Of a DNA stretch of 33,690 nucleotides, positions 22,313 through 31,679 are shown one piece after another. How positions within the stretch are numbered: the stretch's first letter is position 1; the number at the start of each line of letters is the position of its first letter. The DNA lies in contig JAJRWP010000046.1 of the NCBI GenBank assembly GCA_021545645.1, forward strand, positions 1 to 33,690, in the 5' to 3' direction. Under the pieces are notes generated by a model, which saw only the letters and a program-made list of their open reading frames with translations, was not told where the DNA came from and made no database searches. This DNA comes from Zetaproteobacteria bacterium. GTDB lineage: Bacteria; Pseudomonadota; Zetaproteobacteria; Mariprofundales; Mariprofundaceae. Both the position numbers and the translations under genes were made by a program.

Positions 22313-22650
22313 CGGGTTTCCTCCTGCGCGGCGTCGGAAGTGCCGTGTTCGTCACATTGGCACGTATTGTGGCGCAGTTCGGAAAATTCGTACAGGCCGG
22401 TGTCGTGGCCGTCGTCGAAACTGATGCGCAATGCATAATTACCGACCGGATCAATACTGCTGATGCGCACGTTTTCTTTGCCGCAAATGACTTTGGCCTG
22501 TTCCGGCGTATGCCCGCGACAATCGGCGCACGGGCATTGCACACGCAGATGTTCATGACTGTAGCGACTGCGGTGGCCGTCGGACCAATTGATTTCCAAA
22601 TATCCATCGGCTTGATAATTACGGATGGCTGTGGGCAAGGTTTGTGGCAT
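22306..22650 (-). CDS. DUF971 domain protein
   Basis: A 114-residue protein with the DUF971 (gamma-butyrobetaine hydroxylase N-terminal-like) fold: YLEINWSDGHRSRYSHEHLR, the cysteine motif CPCADCRGH, then VGNYALRISFDDGHDTGLY and FSELRH. Such domains are found near iron-sulfur or metal-related proteins and as the N-terminus of BBOX hydroxylases; their role is not settled. The tail adds CQCDEHG and a final cysteine. The start at 22650 has GGAGAGAG upstream. It heads the minus-strand operon with mscS, xthA and yjbQ. Confidence 0.88.
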   Translation of the reverse strand: MPQTLPTAIRNYQADGYLEINWSDGHRSRYSHEHLRVQCPCADCRGHTPEQAKVICGKENVRISSIDPVGNYALRISFDDGHDTGLYEFSELRHNTCQCDEHGTSDAAQEETRC

Positions 22651-22664
22651 ACTCTCTCCGTGGC

Positions 22665-22680
22665 TCGGCATTTGTGCCGA
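22665..22680. promoter_or_regulatory. inverted repeat in a 46-nt divergent intergenic region
   Basis: TCGGCA-TTTG-TGCCGA has six-base perfect arms and lies between the DUF971 gene (-) and the 95-residue unknown gene (+). The region is too short for two full promoters side by side, so an operator or leader hairpin is possible. Confidence 0.3.
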
Positions 22681-22696
22681 TTGCAAGGAGGATGAA

Positions 22697-22984
22697 ATGA
22701 GCGACCCGGCATTGCAAGGATTGGTTCAGGACAACGAAGCGATGTGCGCTTTGGTCGGGCGTCGGGTGCGTTATTTAAACGAGGCATACGAAATCACCGA
22801 TGTGATTTTCAGCGAGGATATGATGATTCTATCCGCCGATTCGAATACCGAAATGCAGGAAGACAGCTACGGACGGGCGCACCGGCGTGTGCCGAAGGTA
22901 CAAAATTTACGTTTTCGCGATGCCACAGGCTTGCCGACGCAGGTGTGGGAAGATGTTTCTTTTCTCGATGGACCGATTGTTTAA
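22697..22984 (+). CDS. hypothetical protein, 95 residues
   Basis: A small, acidic, soluble protein with an excellent ribosome site (AAGGAGG at 22685-22691). It begins MSDPALQGLVQDNEAM, then VGRRVRYLNEAYEITDVIFSE (a small beta-barrel-like strand pattern), MMILSADSN, RAHRRVPKVQNLRFRD and a closing VSFLDGPIV. It has no membrane segment and one cysteine. I do not recognise the family. It is divergent from the DUF971 operon and convergent with the M14 peptidase gene. Codon use looks like its neighbours. Confidence 0.75.
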   Translation: MSDPALQGLVQDNEAMCALVGRRVRYLNEAYEITDVIFSEDMMILSADSNTEMQEDSYGRAHRRVPKVQNLRFRDATGLPTQVWEDVSFLDGPIV

Positions 22985-23012
22985 GCCGCAAACACTGCAA
23001 TCACGACGATAT

Positions 23013-23984
23013 TTAACCACCAATAGCTTTTTCTGGCACAGGTTTAGACCTTATAGGAACGGACCGCAAGGAACGGGCGGTATCCTCGAAGGTCGCATAG
23101 GCATCTTGGGTATCTTTTTTCGGCGTGTTGCGGCTTAACCAGCGCACCAGATCGCGCCACATGCGATTGATTTCGCCCCGGCTTGGCATCGTGCCGGCGC
23201 GCGGCAATTCCATGGTAATCACCGGAATACGATGCTGAACCCCGGCACAATTGCCCAGCGAACCGGGATAGGTTCCCAGCAATTTCAGGTGTAAATAACC
23301 CATGCGGTGCGGTGCTTCGGGCGGACCGTCGAAATCCAGCACCCCGTAGGGCGCATGCACGGAAATAATCACATCGGGGCGGAAATTGCGGATTTCCTCG
23401 TACAACCAGCGCGATTCCGGTTCGCTGAGCGCGGCTTTTCCGGGGTAGCGGCGCGGATCTTTGTGCGTGCGCCGCTGCCAGTAATCGCGTGTTTGATTCA
23501 GCCAGTCGGGGGTCGGAAAATTGCGGTTCAGATCGACACCGTTGGCATTTAAGCGGGACGATTTTTTTTGCAGCAGGCCGTCGGGATTGAGCAGCGGCAC
23601 AACATGCCAGTGAAACAGCCCCGAATGGTAGCGATTCAGCTTTTTTATCCATTTGAACACCACGCTGACCGAGGAGTATTCATCGCCGTGAATGCCGCCG
23701 ATCATCAGCACCCGTGCTTGTGGTTGTCGCTTGCTCAGCGGCGGATATTCGCGCACAAGAATCGGCTGGCCGCGCACCGATGATGCGCCGCTGCTCTTCA
23801 ATTCCGCGTTATAACAATCGCGCACGCTGACACTGCCGAGCTTGTGGCCGATTTTCTTGCATTCGAGGCGCGCCGGATCGGCGGGGGTTTGCCTGTCTGC
23901 GGGTGGCTGATTTGCAGCCGCTACGCATGTCGGCATCAGCAATGCCACGCCGAGCAGGAAGAAAGGGTATTTCAGGACAGCCAT
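23013..23984 (-). CDS. exported M14-family zinc peptidase (MpaA-like)
   Basis: A 323-residue metallopeptidase with a Sec-type N-terminus (hydrophobic residues 5-20, cleavage near CVAAA). Zinc ligands are H99 and E102 in GGIHGDEYSS and H210 in ISVHAPYG. The substrate site has NPDG and ANGVDLNRNFPT, and the catalytic glutamate is E259 in ITMELPRAGTM. This pattern fits the murein-tripeptide amidase MpaA and related M14 enzymes, but MpaA of E. coli is cytoplasmic whereas this one is exported. I prefer the ATG at 23984 because it yields the signal peptide; a GTG at 24062 overlaps the previous gene. It follows anmK and the ydjM-like gene, suggesting cell-wall turnover. Substrate is inferred. Confidence 0.85.
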   Translation of the reverse strand: MAVLKYPFFLLGVALLMPTCVAAANQPPADRQTPADPARLECKKIGHKLGSVSVRDCYNAELKSSGASSVRGQPILVREYPPLSKRQPQARVLMIGGIHGDEYSSVSVVFKWIKKLNRYHSGLFHWHVVPLLNPDGLLQKKSSRLNANGVDLNRNFPTPDWLNQTRDYWQRRTHKDPRRYPGKAALSEPESRWLYEEIRNFRPDVIISVHAPYGVLDFDGPPEAPHRMGYLHLKLLGTYPGSLGNCAGVQHRIPVITMELPRAGTMPSRGEINRMWRDLVRWLSRNTPKKDTQDAYATFEDTARSLRSVPIRSKPVPEKAIGG

Positions 23985-24033
23985 ATTTCGCAGTGTGCGT
24001 GCATGAAGGCGACCGTCAATGCGGGATATGCTT

Positions 24034-25017
24034 TCACGGCAGCAGACTTTTCCGGTTGCCACGCCAAATCAACCATGCACGCGGTGTTTCACCTATTTCA
24101 ATACGCAGGCGGAACGGCGTTTCGGCATCTTCGATACCCGCGCCGAAACGCAGATCGCCGAATTCGAGATGTTTCTCATCGCGCTCCAGCAGCACCGGAA
24201 AACGCGCGAACCAACGGTAAAAGGCAACGCCGGGAAGCGCGTCGATATTTTTGACGCTGCGCATCGCCTGCAATGTTTGCCAGCGCAATTGTTTCTCCAC
24301 ATGCAGCGGCGGCATATACGCCTGCACAAAGCTATCGGGGAAAAATACCGCGCTGCCCGCAAACGATGGCCGCAGATTGATGCCGGTGCGCACATAATGA
24401 TCGGGAAAGCTGGCAATCAATTGCCAGTGAAAAGGGGAAAAGGGAAGCGGCAAGGCGGCGTGACTGACGGCATTCGGATAGGCATGCTGAACAACAAACA
24501 TGGCGCGCTGGTGCGCCCATGCAGTTAAGCTCAAATAACTTGCCGTTAAAAACAGCGCCAAGATGGCCAATTTCCGTGCCTGCCGACGAAAAACAGCAGC
24601 GGCCAGCAGTGGCAGCAACAGGCAGGCGGTAAACAACGGGTCGATGATGAACACCAAATCGAGTGCGGCGCGCCAACCGGAAAAAGGCGCTAAAATCATC
24701 GTCCCGAATGAGGTAATCAGATCCAAAACGATATGCAACGCGATAGCCGCGCCGATCAGCCATGCCGGAATAGCGTGTTGCGTTCTACTCAGCAGCGCAT
24801 AAAAAAGCCAAGTCCACAACGGCAGCATCAGCAGCGAGTGGGTGATGCCACGGTGGTATTCGAGATAAGTGGTGTCGGAAATGATTTTGAGTACAAAATC
24901 GGCATCCGGAACCATGGTTAACAACACCAGCAAGGCGATTTGAGCATTTGCCAGCGGTTTTTTCGGCAGCGCCCGCGCCAGCACCGCCCCGGAAAGGGCG
25001 TGGGTTAGCGGGTCCAC
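24034..25017 (-). CDS. YdjM-type membrane-bound metal-dependent hydrolase family protein
   Basis: A 327-residue membrane protein. The N-terminus VDPLTHALSGAVLARAL, then TMVPDADFVLKI, HRGITHSLLMLP and the DLITSFGTMILAPFS region are the conserved His/Asp motifs of the YdjM/DUF457 family. About five hydrophobic segments follow in the first 190 residues. The C-terminal ~140 residues are soluble. I chose the GTG at 25017 to place the family MDPLTHA start; the frame also extends to 25077. It overlaps the anmK stop by 13 nt. The family's substrate is not known; E. coli YdjM is linked to the SOS response. Confidence 0.85.
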   Translation of the reverse strand: MDPLTHALSGAVLARALPKKPLANAQIALLVLLTMVPDADFVLKIISDTTYLEYHRGITHSLLMLPLWTWLFYALLSRTQHAIPAWLIGAAIALHIVLDLITSFGTMILAPFSGWRAALDLVFIIDPLFTACLLLPLLAAAVFRRQARKLAILALFLTASYLSLTAWAHQRAMFVVQHAYPNAVSHAALPLPFSPFHWQLIASFPDHYVRTGINLRPSFAGSAVFFPDSFVQAYMPPLHVEKQLRWQTLQAMRSVKNIDALPGVAFYRWFARFPVLLERDEKHLEFGDLRFGAGIEDAETPFRLRIEIGETPRAWLIWRGNRKSLLP

Positions 25018-26159
25018 GTTGGGATGTGTTGCAAAAGTTGCGGCCAGTTGCCACCCGGTGTGATAAGGCCGCCGCAAACATCGCGATTCGCGCCGGTGAC
25101 GGCGCTCAGCGTGTTGTGTTGTCCGCGCAGTGTTCGATAAGCAAGCATGGCGAACGATACGGCTTCCACCGCTTGCGCCGGTATGCCGGTTTCATCGGTA
25201 GTCGCGATGCTAGCCGGTGCAAGCTGTGCCTTGATGCCTGCCAGCAGATGCCGATTGCACACACCGCCGCCGCAAACCAGCCAGCGCTGCGGTTTATCAT
25301 CGAAAAACCGCACGGCATCGGCGATGCAGCGAACAGTAAACGCGGCGGCGGTCGCCATGCGGTCGGCATCGGAAAGTTGCGGCCAAGCGGTGATTGTTGC
25401 CAGCATATCAACACCGAATTCCTCGCGCCCGGTCGATTTCGGCGGTCGGCGCTGCAAAAACGGGTGTTGCATCAATGCCTCCAGCAACGCTTCGCATATT
25501 TCGCCAGAAGCTGCCAGCTCGCCATCGGCATCGTAGCCGTTGCGCCCGTCGCTGAGTTCCAGCATCAATGCATCCATCAACATATTGCCCGGTCCGCAAT
25601 CGAAGCCCGTCGTTTCGCCGTCTTTGCCCAGCCAGGTGATGTTGGCGATGCCGCCGATGTTCAGCACGGCGGTGTTTTGCGTTGCCGATGCGAATAATTG
25701 ACGATGCGCAAACGGAACCAGCGGCGCACCTTCGCCGCCCGCCGCCATATCGCGGCTGCGAAAATCGGAAACAACGGTGATGCCGGTTTTTTCAGCAAGA
25801 ACGGCGGCGTTGCCGATTTGCAACGTGAATGGATGGCGGGCAGCGGGCCTGTGCCGGATCGTCTGCCCGTGACAAGCGATGGCCGCGATACTTGATGCTT
25901 GCAAACCGGCATCGGCAATAGATTTCAGCACCGCATCGGCAAATGCCTGCCCCAGCAGCACGTCCAATTCGCCCATGGTATCGATTTCATTGATGCCGGG
26001 TGCTGCCAAACGCAACAGCGGCTCGTGCAATTCGGCAGGCAGCGGATATTCGCAGAAATGCACGATTTCCGGCTTCTCATTCATGCGTACAATGGCAACA
26101 TCAATACCGTCGCACGATGTGCCGGACATAATGCCGATGAATAGCGGGTGTTTATTCAT
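25005..26159 (-). CDS. anmK: anhydro-N-acetylmuramic acid kinase
   Basis: A 384-residue kinase that opens and phosphorylates 1,6-anhydroMurNAc to MurNAc-6-phosphate in peptidoglycan recycling. Family motifs are GIMSGTSCDGIDVAIV at the start, IACHGQTIRHRP, VSDFRSRDMAAGGEGAPLVP, LNIGGIANITWLG, DCGPGNMLMDALM and VCGGGVCNRHL. The ribosome site before the ATG at 26159 is weak. It heads a likely operon with the ydjM-like gene and the M14 peptidase. No murQ is in the window. Confidence 0.95.
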   Translation of the reverse strand: MNKHPLFIGIMSGTSCDGIDVAIVRMNEKPEIVHFCEYPLPAELHEPLLRLAAPGINEIDTMGELDVLLGQAFADAVLKSIADAGLQASSIAAIACHGQTIRHRPAARHPFTLQIGNAAVLAEKTGITVVSDFRSRDMAAGGEGAPLVPFAHRQLFASATQNTAVLNIGGIANITWLGKDGETTGFDCGPGNMLMDALMLELSDGRNGYDADGELAASGEICEALLEALMQHPFLQRRPPKSTGREEFGVDMLATITAWPQLSDADRMATAAAFTVRCIADAVRFFDDKPQRWLVCGGGVCNRHLLAGIKAQLAPASIATTDETGIPAQAVEAVSFAMLAYRTLRGQHNTLSAVTGANRDVCGGLITPGGNWPQLLQHIPTWTR

Positions 26160-26202
26160 ATGTGACTCATTTTTGCGTATAACGTCAAAATCAGCGGCGA
26201 GT

Positions 26203-26901
26203 TTACGAATCCGCAGGTTTTTTTTGTTGGGTTTTTTCCTGCTTCTTTCTCTCAGCTAATTGAACAAGCCCTGACATGCGCTGTTGTCGTTCGTATCGCT
26301 GTACATACCAATCTGTGAGGAGCGTTTCTATAAGCCAGATCAATAAACCCGCCTCTTCCGGGTCAACATCTATGATTAAGTTCACATCCTTTTCCATATG
26401 GGCGCCTATGTTTCCAACATGGCGAACTGAATTAATGGCATCCCATGTTATAGGATCAATCTTCTCTTGAAGCTCATTAATCTCGTCCACTAATCGGCCC
26501 TTTTTTATCCCCCAAAAGTCACGGATAATGCCTTGTAAACACCTTCTGCTTAGAGTGGCTGAAGCTTTAGGGCTTTTGTTTTGGATAAGACAAGCTTCTT
26601 CATAGTCGTTTCTTAATTGTTGAGGTATATAATCAGGAAATGGTTTGGCTGCAGATTCTGGTAATAGATTCCAATGATGCACTTTTTCTATTTCGGTTTC
26701 GAAATGCGGATCAATCTTGATAATTGTCAAAGAGATTGTTCTCTTGCGACATTCAGGATTTGGGCAAACAGTTATTTGCGTTGACGCTTTATACTTACCG
26801 TATTCTTCGGAAATATAATTTTTGCCGCTTATAATCCGAACGTCGTCTTTGCCGACAGTACAGGGGCGATTGCAATACGGGCATGTCCATTTACTTGCCA
26901 T
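26203..26901 (-). CDS. DUF4145 domain protein with N-terminal zinc ribbon
   Basis: A 232-residue protein with two CxxC-type pairs at the N-terminus (CPYCNRPC and CPNPEC), which form a likely zinc ribbon. The helical DUF4145 region follows: SPKASATLSRRCLQGIIRDF, DAINSVRHVGNIGAHMEKD and DPEEAGLLIWLIETLLTDWY. The tail is Lys/Gln-rich. DUF4145 occurs alone or in restriction-like and other defence contexts; its activity is unknown. The gene is visibly more A+T-rich than its neighbours and uses codons differently, suggesting recent transfer. A 22-bp inverted repeat lies 24 nt upstream. Confidence 0.85.
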   Translation of the reverse strand: MASKWTCPYCNRPCTVGKDDVRIISGKNYISEEYGKYKASTQITVCPNPECRKRTISLTIIKIDPHFETEIEKVHHWNLLPESAAKPFPDYIPQQLRNDYEEACLIQNKSPKASATLSRRCLQGIIRDFWGIKKGRLVDEINELQEKIDPITWDAINSVRHVGNIGAHMEKDVNLIIDVDPEEAGLLIWLIETLLTDWYVQRYERQQRMSGLVQLAERKKQEKTQQKKPADS

Positions 26902-26924
26902 AGCTACCTCTTAAAACCCAATTT

Positions 26925-26946
26925 GGTAATACGTCCATGTATTACC
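26925..26946. promoter_or_regulatory. 22-bp perfect inverted repeat upstream of the DUF4145 gene
   Basis: GGTAATAC-GTCCAT-GTATTACC has eight-base perfect arms. It ends 24 nt before the DUF4145 ATG at 26901, a usual place for an operator. No regulator gene is adjacent. The rest of 26947-27099 shows no gene or structure I can name. Confidence 0.5.
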
Positions 26947-27099
26947 TTCCTATATACGCCCTAATCGTCCTTGCGATTGGATATTACAGACCAAACAAGG
27001 AAAAATCGCGTTGCTTCATGTTGCGACTGTAGGGCAGGCGATGAACAATGCAAATCCCTTGTGTGCTAAGAGCAGGCTTTAAGGGGAACAGTGCATGAT

Positions 27100-27143
27100 T
27101 TGACAGTGGTGGTTAAAGTAATCATTATGATTAATATAATCAT
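27100..27143 (+). promoter_or_regulatory. toxin-antitoxin promoter and operator with three ATGATTA half-sites
   Basis: TTGACA at 27100-27105 is followed 17 nt later by CATTAT (27123-27128). A consensus TATAAT also occurs at 27135-27140. Overlapping these are three alternating half-sites: TAATCAT (27119-27125), ATGATTA (27127-27133) and TAATCAT (27137-27143). Phd/YefM antitoxins bind such paired palindromes to repress their own operon, so this is the expected operator. Confidence 0.65.
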
Positions 27144-27161
27144 ATTCACAGAGGTTGAATC

Positions 27162-27410
27162 ATGCAATCTATCGCCGCAAAAGAAGCCAAGACACATTTC
27201 GGAGAGCTCATGGATACTGTGCAGCGTGAGCCTGTAAGCATTAAAAAATACGGGCGGCCTGTTGCTGTGGTGATGTCGGCGGAAGAATACAAGCAATTCA
27301 AATTGGAGCAATTAAGGGTGCGGCTTGCCATTGGTGAAATCCAATTGGATAGAGGCAAGGCGCTGGACGGGCGCACATTTTTTCAGGAGTTAAACCAAGA
27401 AAACGTCTGA
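27162..27410 (+). CDS. Phd/YefM family antitoxin
   Basis: An 82-residue antitoxin. The N-terminal half has the Phd/YefM DNA-binding pattern: AKEAKTHFGELMDTVQREPV, IKKYGRPVAVVMSAEEYK. The C-terminal half (EIQLDRGKALDGRTFFQELN) would wrap the toxin. GAGG precedes the ATG. Its TGA overlaps the toxin ATG by one base (TGATG), as usual for such pairs. It probably binds the half-site array just upstream. Confidence 0.92.
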   Translation: MQSIAAKEAKTHFGELMDTVQREPVSIKKYGRPVAVVMSAEEYKQFKLEQLRVRLAIGEIQLDRGKALDGRTFFQELNQENV

Positions 27411-27706
27411 TGGCGCACTATCTTCTTTCCGAGGCGGCTCAGCAGGATATTCTCAGTATCCGCGATTACACCACGCACACATGGGGCAAGACACAAGCCA
27501 ATAAATATTTACGCCAATTGGAACAGCGGCTTGAATGGTTGCTTCATCACCCCGCATCGGGCAAAAAAAGAAATGAAATCAAAGCAGGTTATCTCAGTTT
27601 CCCCGAAGGTCGGCACATTATTTTTTACCGAACGGCAGAGCATGGCATTGAAGTCATCGGCGTGATTCATCAAAGCGAAGATATAGACACACATTTTAGT
27701 AGCTAA
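27410..27706 (+). CDS. ParE/RelE-superfamily toxin
   Basis: A 98-residue toxin of the RelE/ParE fold. It opens YLLSEAAQQDILSIRDYTTH, continues WGKTQANKYLRQLEQRLEWL, and ends with the ParE-type strand pattern SFPEGRHIIFYRTAEHGIEV and VIGVIHQSEDIDTHF. The motif R.IFYR and the IxVIxxxHxxxD ending favour ParE (gyrase poison) over RelE (mRNA interferase), though sequence alone does not prove the target. It converges with purL, with two bases between the stops. Confidence 0.9.
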   Translation: MAHYLLSEAAQQDILSIRDYTTHTWGKTQANKYLRQLEQRLEWLLHHPASGKKRNEIKAGYLSFPEGRHIIFYRTAEHGIEVIGVIHQSEDIDTHFSS

Positions 27707-27708
27707 GT

Positions 27709-30700
27709 TTAATCCACCCAACGTCGCGCATTGCGGAACATGCGCAGCCACGGGCCGTCTTCGCTCCAGCCTTGTTCGTTAGAAGCCTCGGGATGCCAAG
27801 AATGCTGCACGCTGCGAAACAGGCGTTCGGGATGTGGCATCATGATGGTGAAACGGCCATCTTCGGTGGTGAAACCGCTTAAACCGTCCGGCGAGCCGTT
27901 CGGGTTGTGCGGGTATGTTGTCGCTGCTTGTCCGTCTGCGCCGAGATAGCGCAATGCGGCATGCGCGGCATGTTGTTGCTCCGGTGAATCGAATGCAGCG
28001 CGGCCCTCGCCGTGTGCGACGACCAGCGGCAATGTCGAACCATGCATGCCGGACAAAAATAGCGACGGCGAATCGAGTATCTCGACCTGCAACAATCGCG
28101 CCTCGAATTGTTCGGATCGGTTGCGCACAAACTGCGGCCAATCCTCAGCGCCGGGAATTAACGATTTTAATGCACTCATCATCTGACAGCCGTTGCACAC
28201 GCCAAGCGCAAAGCTGTCGGAACGATCGAAAAATGCGGCAAATTCGTCGCGCGCCCGGTCGTGGTAAAGAATCGAATTGGCCCAGCCGCGCCCCGCACCA
28301 AGCACATCACCGAACGAGAAACCGCCGCAAGCGGCCAAGCCCTGAAATTCATGCATGCGCCTGCGTCCGGCAATGATGTCCGACATGTGCACATCCACGC
28401 AAGCGAACCCGGCGCGATCAAAAGCGGCGGCCATTTCCACCTGCCCGTTGACACCCTGCTCCCTGAGAATGGCCATTTTCGGACGCGCTTTGCCGATATA
28501 CGGCGCGCAAATATCCTCGTTCGCATCGAAGCTCAAATCGGCAGAAAGGCCCGCATCATCAAGGTTCGCAATCGCATCGAATGCCTCGCGCGCGCAATCC
28601 GGATTGTCGCGCAAAGCTTGCATGCGGTAGCTGGTTTCGGCCCATTGCTGATGCAGTTCTTGAACCGGCGCATCAATCAGCCCACCGCCATGCCCGTGCA
28701 TGTACACAATACCATCCTTGCGCGGATGACCGATAACATGCGCGATATGCGCCAAACCCGCATCGGCCAGATGCGACAATACCGTTGCCCGCTGACTGCG
28801 CCGCACTTGAATCACCGCCCCCAATTCCTCGGCAAATAAAATTCCGGCATCGTCATGGCCCAGCGCATCCAGATGCACGGTCAGACCGCAACGCGCGGCA
28901 AAGGCCATTTCGCACAAAGTGACAAACAGGCCGCCGTCGGAGCGGTCGTGGTAGGCAAGAATCAGGTTTTCACGGCTCAAACGGCGGATACCGGCAAAAA
29001 ACGCCTTCAACAAATCCGCATCATCGACATCCGGCGGTGTTTCTCCGGTCGCGTTGAACACCTGTGTTAGCGCCGAACCGCCAAGGCGATGCTTGCCGTT
29101 GCCCAAGTCGAGCAGAATCAAATCGCTATCGCCTGCATCCATGCGCAGTTCGGGCGTTAGCGTGCGCCGCACATCGCTTACCGGCGCAAACGCCGAAATA
29201 TTCAGCGACACCGGTGAAATCATTTCGCGTGTTTCGCTGTGGCTGCCAGCCAGCGGCCAGACACTTTTCATCGACAAGGAATCCTTGCCGACCGGAATCG
29301 AAATCCCCAAAGCCGGACAAAGCTCTAAACCAACGGCCTGTACGCTGTCGAATAATCGCGCATCTTCGCCTTGATGCCCGCACGCCGCCATCCAGTTGGC
29401 CGAAAGCTTTATATCGCCGATTTTTTCGATGTCGGCTGCGGCGATATTGCTTAGTGCCTCGCCAATGGCCATGCGCGCCGCCGCCGGGGCATCGAGTATG
29501 GCAATCGGACTGCGTTCGCCCATGGCCATGGCTTCACCGCAATAACCCGTGTAATTGCTCAGCGTTACCGCGCAATCGGCGACCGGAACCTGCCACGGGC
29601 CGACCATCTGATCGCGCGCCACTAGGCCAGTTACCGAACGGTCGCCAATAGTAATCAGGAATTCCTTGCTGGCCACGGCAGGCAGCCGCAACACCCGCCG
29701 CGCCGCTTCGCCAATATCGATATGGCCGACATCCAGCGGGTTTGTCCGCGCGGGATGCCGCTTTACATCGCGTTGCATTTTCGGTGGTTTTCCGAGCAGC
29801 ATATCCAGTGGCAAATCCGCCACCTTGTTGCTGAATTCGGGATCGTTGACCAGCAAACGCCGCTCAAGGGTGGTTTCGCCGAGTACCGCGAACAAACAGC
29901 GTTCGCGCTCGCAAATTTCGCGGAAATGGTGCAGTTCGGCTTTGCTAATCGCCAGCACATAACGCTCTTGCGCTTCGTTGCACCAAATCTGCATCGGACT
30001 CATGCCCGGCTCCATATTGTGCACGGCGCGCAAATCAATCCAGCCGCCGCGCCCGGCATCGTCAATCAATTCCGGCACGGCATTGGATAAGCCGCCCGCA
30101 CCAATGTCGTGAATAAACAGAATCGGATTGGCATCGCCCATTTGCCAGCAGCGGTCCAGCACCTCTTGGCAACGGCGCTCCATTTCCGGATTGCCACGCT
30201 GCACCGAATCGAAATCCAGCGCCTCGACATTGCTGCCCGCATCCATGCTCGAAGCCGCGCCGCCGCCAAGACCAATGAGCATCGCCGGACCGCCGAGTTG
30301 AATAATCAGCGCTCCTTCCGGGACCTCGGATTTGTGAATATGGCGGGCGTCGATATTACCGACACCACCGGCAATCATGATCGGTTTGTGGTAACCGTAC
30401 AGCGTGCATTCTTCATCTGTTCCGACCTGTTGTTCGTAGCTGCGGAAATAGCCGCACAGATTCGGACGGCCAAATTCGTTGTTAAACGCTGCCGCGCCAA
30501 TCGGCCCTTCGAGCATAATATCCAGCGCCGAGGCAATGCGCCCGGGCTTGCCGAAATCTTTTTCCCACGGCTGCTCAAAACCGGGAATACGCAAATTGGA
30601 TACCGCAAAACCGCATAATCCCGCTTTCGGTTTGCTGCCGATACCGGTTGCGCCTTCGTCGCGGATTTCGCCGCCGGAACCGGTCGCCGCACCGGCAAAC

Positions 30701-31647
30701 GGCGAAATAGCGGTTGGATGGTTATGCGTTTCCACCTTCATCAGGATATGCATCCGATCGTCGTGCGCGGCATAATTTCCGTCTGCATCGGGATAGAATC
30801 GCGGTGTGCTTTTTTCGCCGCCAGCACCCTCAATCACCGACGAATTATCGCTGTAGGCAATCAATGTGCCGTCGGGATTGCTTTGATGCGTGTGGCGAAT
30901 CATGGCAAACAGGCTTTGCGCCTGCGCTTCGCCGTCGATCAGCCAATCGGCATTGAATATTTTATGTCGGCAATGCTCGGAATTGGCCTGCGCGAACATC
31001 ATCAATTCGGCATCCGTCGGATTGCGTTGCATGGCGATGAAATGTTCGAGCAGATAATCGATTTCATCGTCGGCCAGCGCCAAACCGAGCGTTTGATTGG
31101 CGTTTACCAGTGCATCACGCCCGCCGTCCAACACGTCCACACACACCAACGGTGCAGATGCTTGATGCGAAAAAAGTTGTGCCAAATTTGCTGTATCTGC
31201 CAATACCGATTCGGTCATCCGATCATGGATGCAGGCGGCAATGACAGCCCGATCAGCAGCTTTTGACCCCGCGATTTGATACACGATACCGCGCTCCAGC
31301 CGTTGCAAACGATCAAGGCCGCAATGCGCGGCAATATCGCTGGCCTTGGACGACCATGGGCTAATCGTACCGATGCGCGGGGTGACGATGAATAAATCAT
31401 CCGCAGCTTCGGCGGCAAAAACATCGGCATCGTGACCGAGAATCGCGGCCAGCCGTTGGCTGTCCGATTCGGACCAAGTATCATCAACCTCGGCGATATG
31501 CACAAAAAATGCTTCAATACCGACATCGCGCACGCCATAAACCGCCAGCGCATCGAGAAGTTTACGGCGGCGAAAATCGGACAATGCAGCTTGGCCTTGC
31601 AGGGTGATAATGCGGGAGATTGCGACGTTATCAGACATGCGCTTCAT
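27709..31647 (-). CDS. purL: phosphoribosylformylglycinamidine synthase
   Basis: The long (1312-residue) proteobacterial FGAM synthase, fourth step of purine synthesis, combining synthetase and glutaminase in one chain. Motifs are [18 protein letters not shown] (residues ~215-232) and the metal/nucleotide loop [20 protein letters not shown]. The second half repeats the AIR-synthase fold ([16 protein letters not shown]). The C-terminal class I glutaminase has [16 protein letters not shown], nucleophile elbow [13 protein letters not shown] and [11 protein letters not shown]. Two ATGs, 31647 and 31638, are possible; the first has AGG eight bases upstream. The low-GC toxin-antitoxin pair abuts its 3' end but leaves it intact. 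Confidence 0.97.
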   Translation of the reverse strand: MKRMSDNVAISRIITLQGQAALSDFRRRKLLDALAVYGVRDVGIEAFFVHIAEVDDTWSESDSQRLAAILGHDADVFAAEAADDLFIVTPRIGTISPWSSKASDIAAHCGLDRLQRLERGIVYQIAGSKAADRAVIAACIHDRMTESVLADTANLAQLFSHQASAPLVCVDVLDGGRDALVNANQTLGLALADDEIDYLLEHFIAMQRNPTDAELMMFAQANSEHCRHKIFNADWLIDGEAQAQSLFAMIRHTHQSNPDGTLIAYSDNSSVIEGAGGEKSTPRFYPDADGNYAAHDDRMHILMKVETHNHPTAISPFAGAATGSGGEIRDEGATGIGSKPKAGLCGFAVSNLRIPGFEQPWEKDFGKPGRIASALDIMLEGPIGAAAFNNEFGRPNLCGYFRSYEQQVGTDEECTLYGYHKPIMIAGGVGNIDARHIHKSEVPEGALIIQLGGPAMLIGLGGGAASSMDAGSNVEALDFDSVQRGNPEMERRCQEVLDRCWQMGDANPILFIHDIGAGGLSNAVPELIDDAGRGGWIDLRAVHNMEPGMSPMQIWCNEAQERYVLAISKAELHHFREICERERCLFAVLGETTLERRLLVNDPEFSNKVADLPLDMLLGKPPKMQRDVKRHPARTNPLDVGHIDIGEAARRVLRLPAVASKEFLITIGDRSVTGLVARDQMVGPWQVPVADCAVTLSNYTGYCGEAMAMGERSPIAILDAPAAARMAIGEALSNIAAADIEKIGDIKLSANWMAACGHQGEDARLFDSVQAVGLELCPALGISIPVGKDSLSMKSVWPLAGSHSETREMISPVSLNISAFAPVSDVRRTLTPELRMDAGDSDLILLDLGNGKHRLGGSALTQVFNATGETPPDVDDADLLKAFFAGIRRLSRENLILAYHDRSDGGLFVTLCEMAFAARCGLTVHLDALGHDDAGILFAEELGAVIQVRRSQRATVLSHLADAGLAHIAHVIGHPRKDGIVYMHGHGGGLIDAPVQELHQQWAETSYRMQALRDNPDCAREAFDAIANLDDAGLSADLSFDANEDICAPYIGKARPKMAILREQGVNGQVEMAAAFDRAGFACVDVHMSDIIAGRRRMHEFQGLAACGGFSFGDVLGAGRGWANSILYHDRARDEFAAFFDRSDSFALGVCNGCQMMSALKSLIPGAEDWPQFVRNRSEQFEARLLQVEILDSPSLFLSGMHGSTLPLVVAHGEGRAAFDSPEQQHAAHAALRYLGADGQAATTYPHNPNGSPDGLSGFTTEDGRFTIMMPHPERLFRSVQHSWHPEASNEQGWSEDGPWLRMFRNARRWVD

Positions 31648-31679
31648 GCTAGCAGCCTGCCGGGCTTAGACAATTTATT

